Assembly: GCA_027596075.1 (NCBI GenBank)
Contig: JADGJC010000355.1
Coordinates: 22,487 to 33,140 of the forward strand
Reading direction: 5' to 3'
From: Rhizophlyctis rosea
Lineage: Eukaryota > Chytridiomycota > Chytridiomycetes > Rhizophlyctidales > Rhizophlyctidaceae
Length of the DNA stretch: 10,654 nucleotides
The notes beneath the pieces are model-generated. The model did no database searches. It had not been told where the DNA came from and saw nothing but the letters and a program-made list of their open reading frames with translations. A program made the position numbers and the translations under genes. Position 1 is the stretch's first letter. Each line of letters begins with the position of its first letter. This document shows positions 7,701 through 10,654 of this stretch, piece after piece.

Positions 7701-9339
7701 CACGAAGGTGCGTCGAGAGGCCGTGTCAGAGAAAAAGATCACGAAAAGAACTCTGCGAGCAAAGTTTAGTTTGTAATGTGTTGACTGCCCGATGTCTGTT
7801 TTCGACAGCGACTTGAACTACAGCGGCTCAACACTTAAACATGAGACACATTCTCTGCAAATGTCATTGCGGGTATGGCATGTACACCCCAACCTAATGA
7901 ATCTCAAACCTGCGTTACGATTCGCCTGTAAACGATGAGATTGCCATGCAGGGTGTAAAAAAAAAAGACAAAGGCTATCAAACACTACAGCATGACGGCT
8001 GCACACATACCATGCCGAAGTCAGTTCCCTGAACTTGAATCACTCACTTCGACAGTCATAACGGAGAACTGGCTTGAGTTAATTTCCCTTTGGCATTCTC
8101 AAATTTCCAAGCAGAGAACAACATGAAAATGCCCAGAAAAAGACCCATTCCACATGGAACGGATTGGGATGATCGTCTTAGGCCGTCAATTGCCCTGACC
8201 GACCATATCAGATGTCAGTAGACCCACAAAAGGAAGCAAGACATCATTCTGCCAACGAACAGGGCGCGGACATACATATCCACAAGAATCCCCTGCGAAA
8301 GGGAATATCCGCCGTCTTAATAGACCCGCCGGTATCTCCCTTTCGCAATGGAAAGGAGCTTTCACGAAGAACGCACACCAACCTCCCCGCTAACCCGGCC
8401 AAGAAATTCAGAACCAACAGAAGAGTATCCACAGATACACAGAAAAGCCGTTGGCTGATGGAGGAACCGATAGGGAAAAAAGATGAATGGGCTGGCATCA
8501 ATGACTGACCGGCCCAAAGACGGTCTCCAACCGCTAACCGTCCATGCGTTCCACAATGAATCAGAAATATACACCAAAGGAGTCTTCTGCAAACGAACAT
8601 GGCGGGAATCCAACATAATACACATTGAAGGACTCCCTAATCCACCCCCAAAGCGCATTTCACAACCTCCGTCAGCCCACAGGTGCTCTCAACCAAACGG
8701 AGCGACTTCACAATCAAACAGCGAAAAGTCTGAAAAGAAATATTCAGGCGCACCTCTCCGCATAGGCGCCGTAGTGACAAATCCAACACGTACTGCCTCA
8801 TTCTTCCTTTTTCACTCACAACCACGCACAACACGCCAATCACGCAAAAAGGATAAGGGCGAGACACACATACAGTACATACACACCGATCCCAACGCCC
8901 CACAGTCCAATTCCCGACACATGGGTCACACTTTCCGAAAGTAACTAGAGTAGACAGGACAGAACAACATGGAAAACAAAAGGCAAGACCCCGAAAGCTT
9001 CGGATATTAACAGACCCTCAGAAGATGGTCTCCAACCCTTTGCCGTCCTTCACATCACATTACTTACAATTACCCCACACCAAGGAGGATAGCAAATCGT
9101 TGAGCAAACGGACCAGCCCAGTATAACACATTCACACCACGGCCGCCCATCACATACCCGCTATCATGTCTCACCAGACTTTGCAAAGCACGGGAAAAAA
9201 GCAATGTACGAACCAATCACCCCCGGACAACATACTATCACTTCTCGAAATACACCGGCCCTCATCCTTCCCGTCCAATACAACCACAACCAAAAATGAG
9301 CTAAAAATGTCACACAACCCAACAGGAAAGAAACACCGA

Positions 9340-10010
9340 ACAAGTCTTTCTGCAAACGAACAAGGCGTCCCGGGCGTCATATACCACCAGCACACCACGT
9401 TGCCATCCAATCTAGTCCAACTTACCCATACACGCTGCCCAAGAAAAGAAAAAGGTACCAACCATATCCCAAGGTACAGGGTATTATGACATTCCATCTT
9501 TGTCTGCCACATCCCCCAGACCAACAAACGCACTGACTCAAAACCAAGAAGATTCCGCTGCAAAGTGTATCACGCAAGCCCCCGCATGTCATTCCCTGCG
9601 TAGGGGACACCACGCGAGGAAGAAAAAGCACAGGCGAGTAAAAACCGATCACCGACCGTGTCCTGGAGATTAAACAGAGGCGGTTTCACACCACTCAAAC
9701 GTTCTTTCAATTCACATTAACTTACGACCACACAGATAAAACAACAAAGCAAATGGACGGGCCGGGGGTATGCCATTCTTACCCGCAAAACCAGCGTCCC
9801 GTTCACCGACATCTGGGCAAATACTCCAAAAAGCCACAACAACAGGCAAAAAAGAAGAATAAACCCTCCTGCACATTGACGGCTTCCAGAAGTATTCTTG
9901 AAGCTTCCAACCCGGTCCTTCCGTCTCCCACAACTACCCACCACAACCGACGAATCAAAGAAGCAGCACCAGAGATATTGGTACTGCAAACGGATATCAG
10001 ACACACCTGC
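9340..10010. repeat. Segmental repeat copy B (partner at 7020-7700)
   Basis: Second copy of the higher-order unit, with the same block order and nearly the same internal spacing as copy A: the distance from the CATTCCATC block to the ACCAAGAA block is 53 here and 51 there. Together with the short core spacing this gives a nested structure, basic monomers within a roughly 2.3-kb higher-order unit. Confidence 0.65.
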
Positions 10011-10460
10011 TTCCATCCGTACCTTGCCACGACCGACCAGAGCATCTTACAAAGCGGAAAAAAAGTGATGAAAGAGTCGACACGTACTCCCACATCCCCT
10101 CCTATCAAGGCCACACCGCCCTTCATCCTATCCTTCCACCACAATTCCCAAAACACAACACAAACACCCCACCAAGAAACGAAAACAACAAACGGTCTTC
10201 CGCACACGTCCAAAGGGGGATGGAGGCACAACCCGCACAGTGCTCACCCCACCTTGCACACCGTTCACATCCAAACATCAAACCGTTGTTTCCAAAGATG
10301 CGGCCGAGGGGAAAAAAAGAAGAAAAAATAAAACATAACGGGTAGACGCCGCGGATGGAACAGCGTGTCGGCAAAATGCTCAAATGCCCCACAGTGCCCC
10401 AAATGATATACACTACAACGGACAAAGGCAGCAAACTGGAAGTCTTTTTGCAAACGGACA

Positions 10461-10476
10461 GGGCGGGTATATAAAG
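10461..10476 (+). promoter_or_regulatory. GC-box plus TATA-like sequence in the last core copy
   Basis: In the final repeat core, GGGCGG (10461-10466) is followed by TATATAAAG (10468-10476), which fits the eukaryotic TATA-box consensus and would direct transcription rightwards. Other core copies have GGGCGGGTAT without the full TATA sequence. No gene follows before the window ends, so this may be coincidence within a repeat. Confidence 0.2.
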
Positions 10477-10568
10477 ATATACGCACGAGAACCCCCAATC
10501 CATACGATTGCTACGACGCATTACTATTATCATTTTACCATCAATTATCACCTTTCATCATCGCGGCG

Positions 10569-10586
10569 CCCCCCCCCCCCCCCCCC
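10569..10586 (+). repeat. 18-base poly-C tract
   Basis: An uninterrupted run of 18 C about 70 bases from the right edge, the counterpart of the 23-C run near the left edge. Its length is uncertain by nature. Confidence 0.95.
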
Positions 10587-10654
10587 ACCCCACAAACAAA
10601 AAAACAACAAAAAAAAAAAAAAGAACACCCCACAAGAAGCCAACAAACAAAAAA
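10587..10654 (+). repeat. T-free, A/C-only low-complexity end
   Basis: From 10562 to the end there is no T at all. After the C run the sequence is made of A and C with three isolated G, including a run of 14 A ending at about 10622. It is neither a clean poly-A tail nor a regular telomere repeat. It may be true low-complexity DNA or a poor-quality contig end. Confidence 0.8.

Larger units (their letters stand above)
6480..10500. repeat. Diverged repeat field built on a ~25-bp core
   Basis: A core with consensus TTCTGCAAACGGACAGGGCG followed by GGTAT recurs through this 4-kb stretch, always in the same orientation. Clear copies have their GCAAACG-like motif at 7671, 8251, 8589, 9104, 9352, 9749, 9986 and 10450; weaker ones are at 6502, 6821, 7031, 7446, 7553, 8844 and 9871. 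Neighbouring copies are about 107-120 bp apart in two places (7446/7553/7671 and 9749/9871/9986) and 190-340 bp or more elsewhere. The bases between are A+C-rich and poorly conserved. This is most like an old satellite or a much-mutated mobile-element array. No intact gene is supported inside it. Confidence 0.7.

Noticed and set aside
7870..7885. Resemblance of TACACCCCAACC to the kinetoplast minicircle universal sequence
   Set aside because: Not an exact match to the 12-mer complement, found once, and the GC content and lack of other conserved blocks do not suggest kinetoplast DNA.
7701..8240. Possible gene between repeat cores
   Set aside because: Only short frames and a run of ten A near 7958; no repeat block clearly matched and no RNA gene structure recognised.
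9753..10331. Longest standard-code ORF in the window (plus, 192 codons)
   Set aside because: The product is almost only T, S, H, P, N, Q and K, as any frame of A+C-rich DNA without T and G would be. It lies inside the repeat field and has no codon-position signal. Stops are rare here simply because T is rare.
10123..10551. Minus ORFs of about 140 codons rich in C, W, F, V, L and G (also 9803-10231 and 9171-9563)
   Set aside because: These are the mirror image of the A/C-rich strand. Their apparent membrane-like composition follows from G+T-rich codons. Frames change from one repeat copy to the next.

Overview
The window looks like eukaryotic, accessory, largely decayed DNA, most like a microbial eukaryote such as a fungus. 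The reasons are: no prokaryote-style packing of intact genes, no ribosome-binding-site-led operons, a P-loop coding frame whose two halves are joined by a fungal-sized 59-nt candidate intron, and long stretches without any convincing gene. The kingdom is an inference from style, not from a recognised marker gene. I see no rRNA, tRNA, CRISPR array, insertion sequence, long terminal repeat or canonical telomere repeat.

Layout. Positions 1-192 hold a 12-bp palindrome and a 23-base C run. Positions 192-826 (minus) carry the best-supported gene, a P-loop NTPase-like sequence broken by two TGA codons. Positions 830-1013 are a possible promoter interval with adjacent ACGTCA and CACGTG motifs. From about 1,014 to 6,600 both strands carry overlapping frames of 80-170 codons. 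Some show a weak coding signal (purine- or G-rich first codon position), but none is recognisable, and their lengths are close to what chance gives in A+C-rich DNA. The more plausible ones are plus 1444-1698 (in a longer frame to 2631 interrupted only by TGA), plus 3576-3923, plus 4178-5521 (interrupted only by TAA/TAG) and minus 6104-6601.

From about 6,480 to 10,500 the window is a diverged repeat field. A short core, consensus TTCTGCAAACGGACAGGGCG plus GGTAT, recurs more than a dozen times. In places the spacing is about 107-120 bp. Two longer segments (about 7,020-7,700 and 9,340-10,010) are homologous at an offset of about 2.3 kb. The plus strand here is strongly rich in A and C and poor in G and T, so the long minus-strand frames in this part are mostly a by-product of composition. 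The right end has an 18-base C run followed by T-free, A-rich sequence.

No set of genes working together can be reconstructed. The main points for follow-up are the unusual repeat family, the marked strand asymmetry, and the question of why several gene-like frames are interrupted by TGA alone (CGA-to-TGA decay, UGA read as tryptophan, or selection by the reader).
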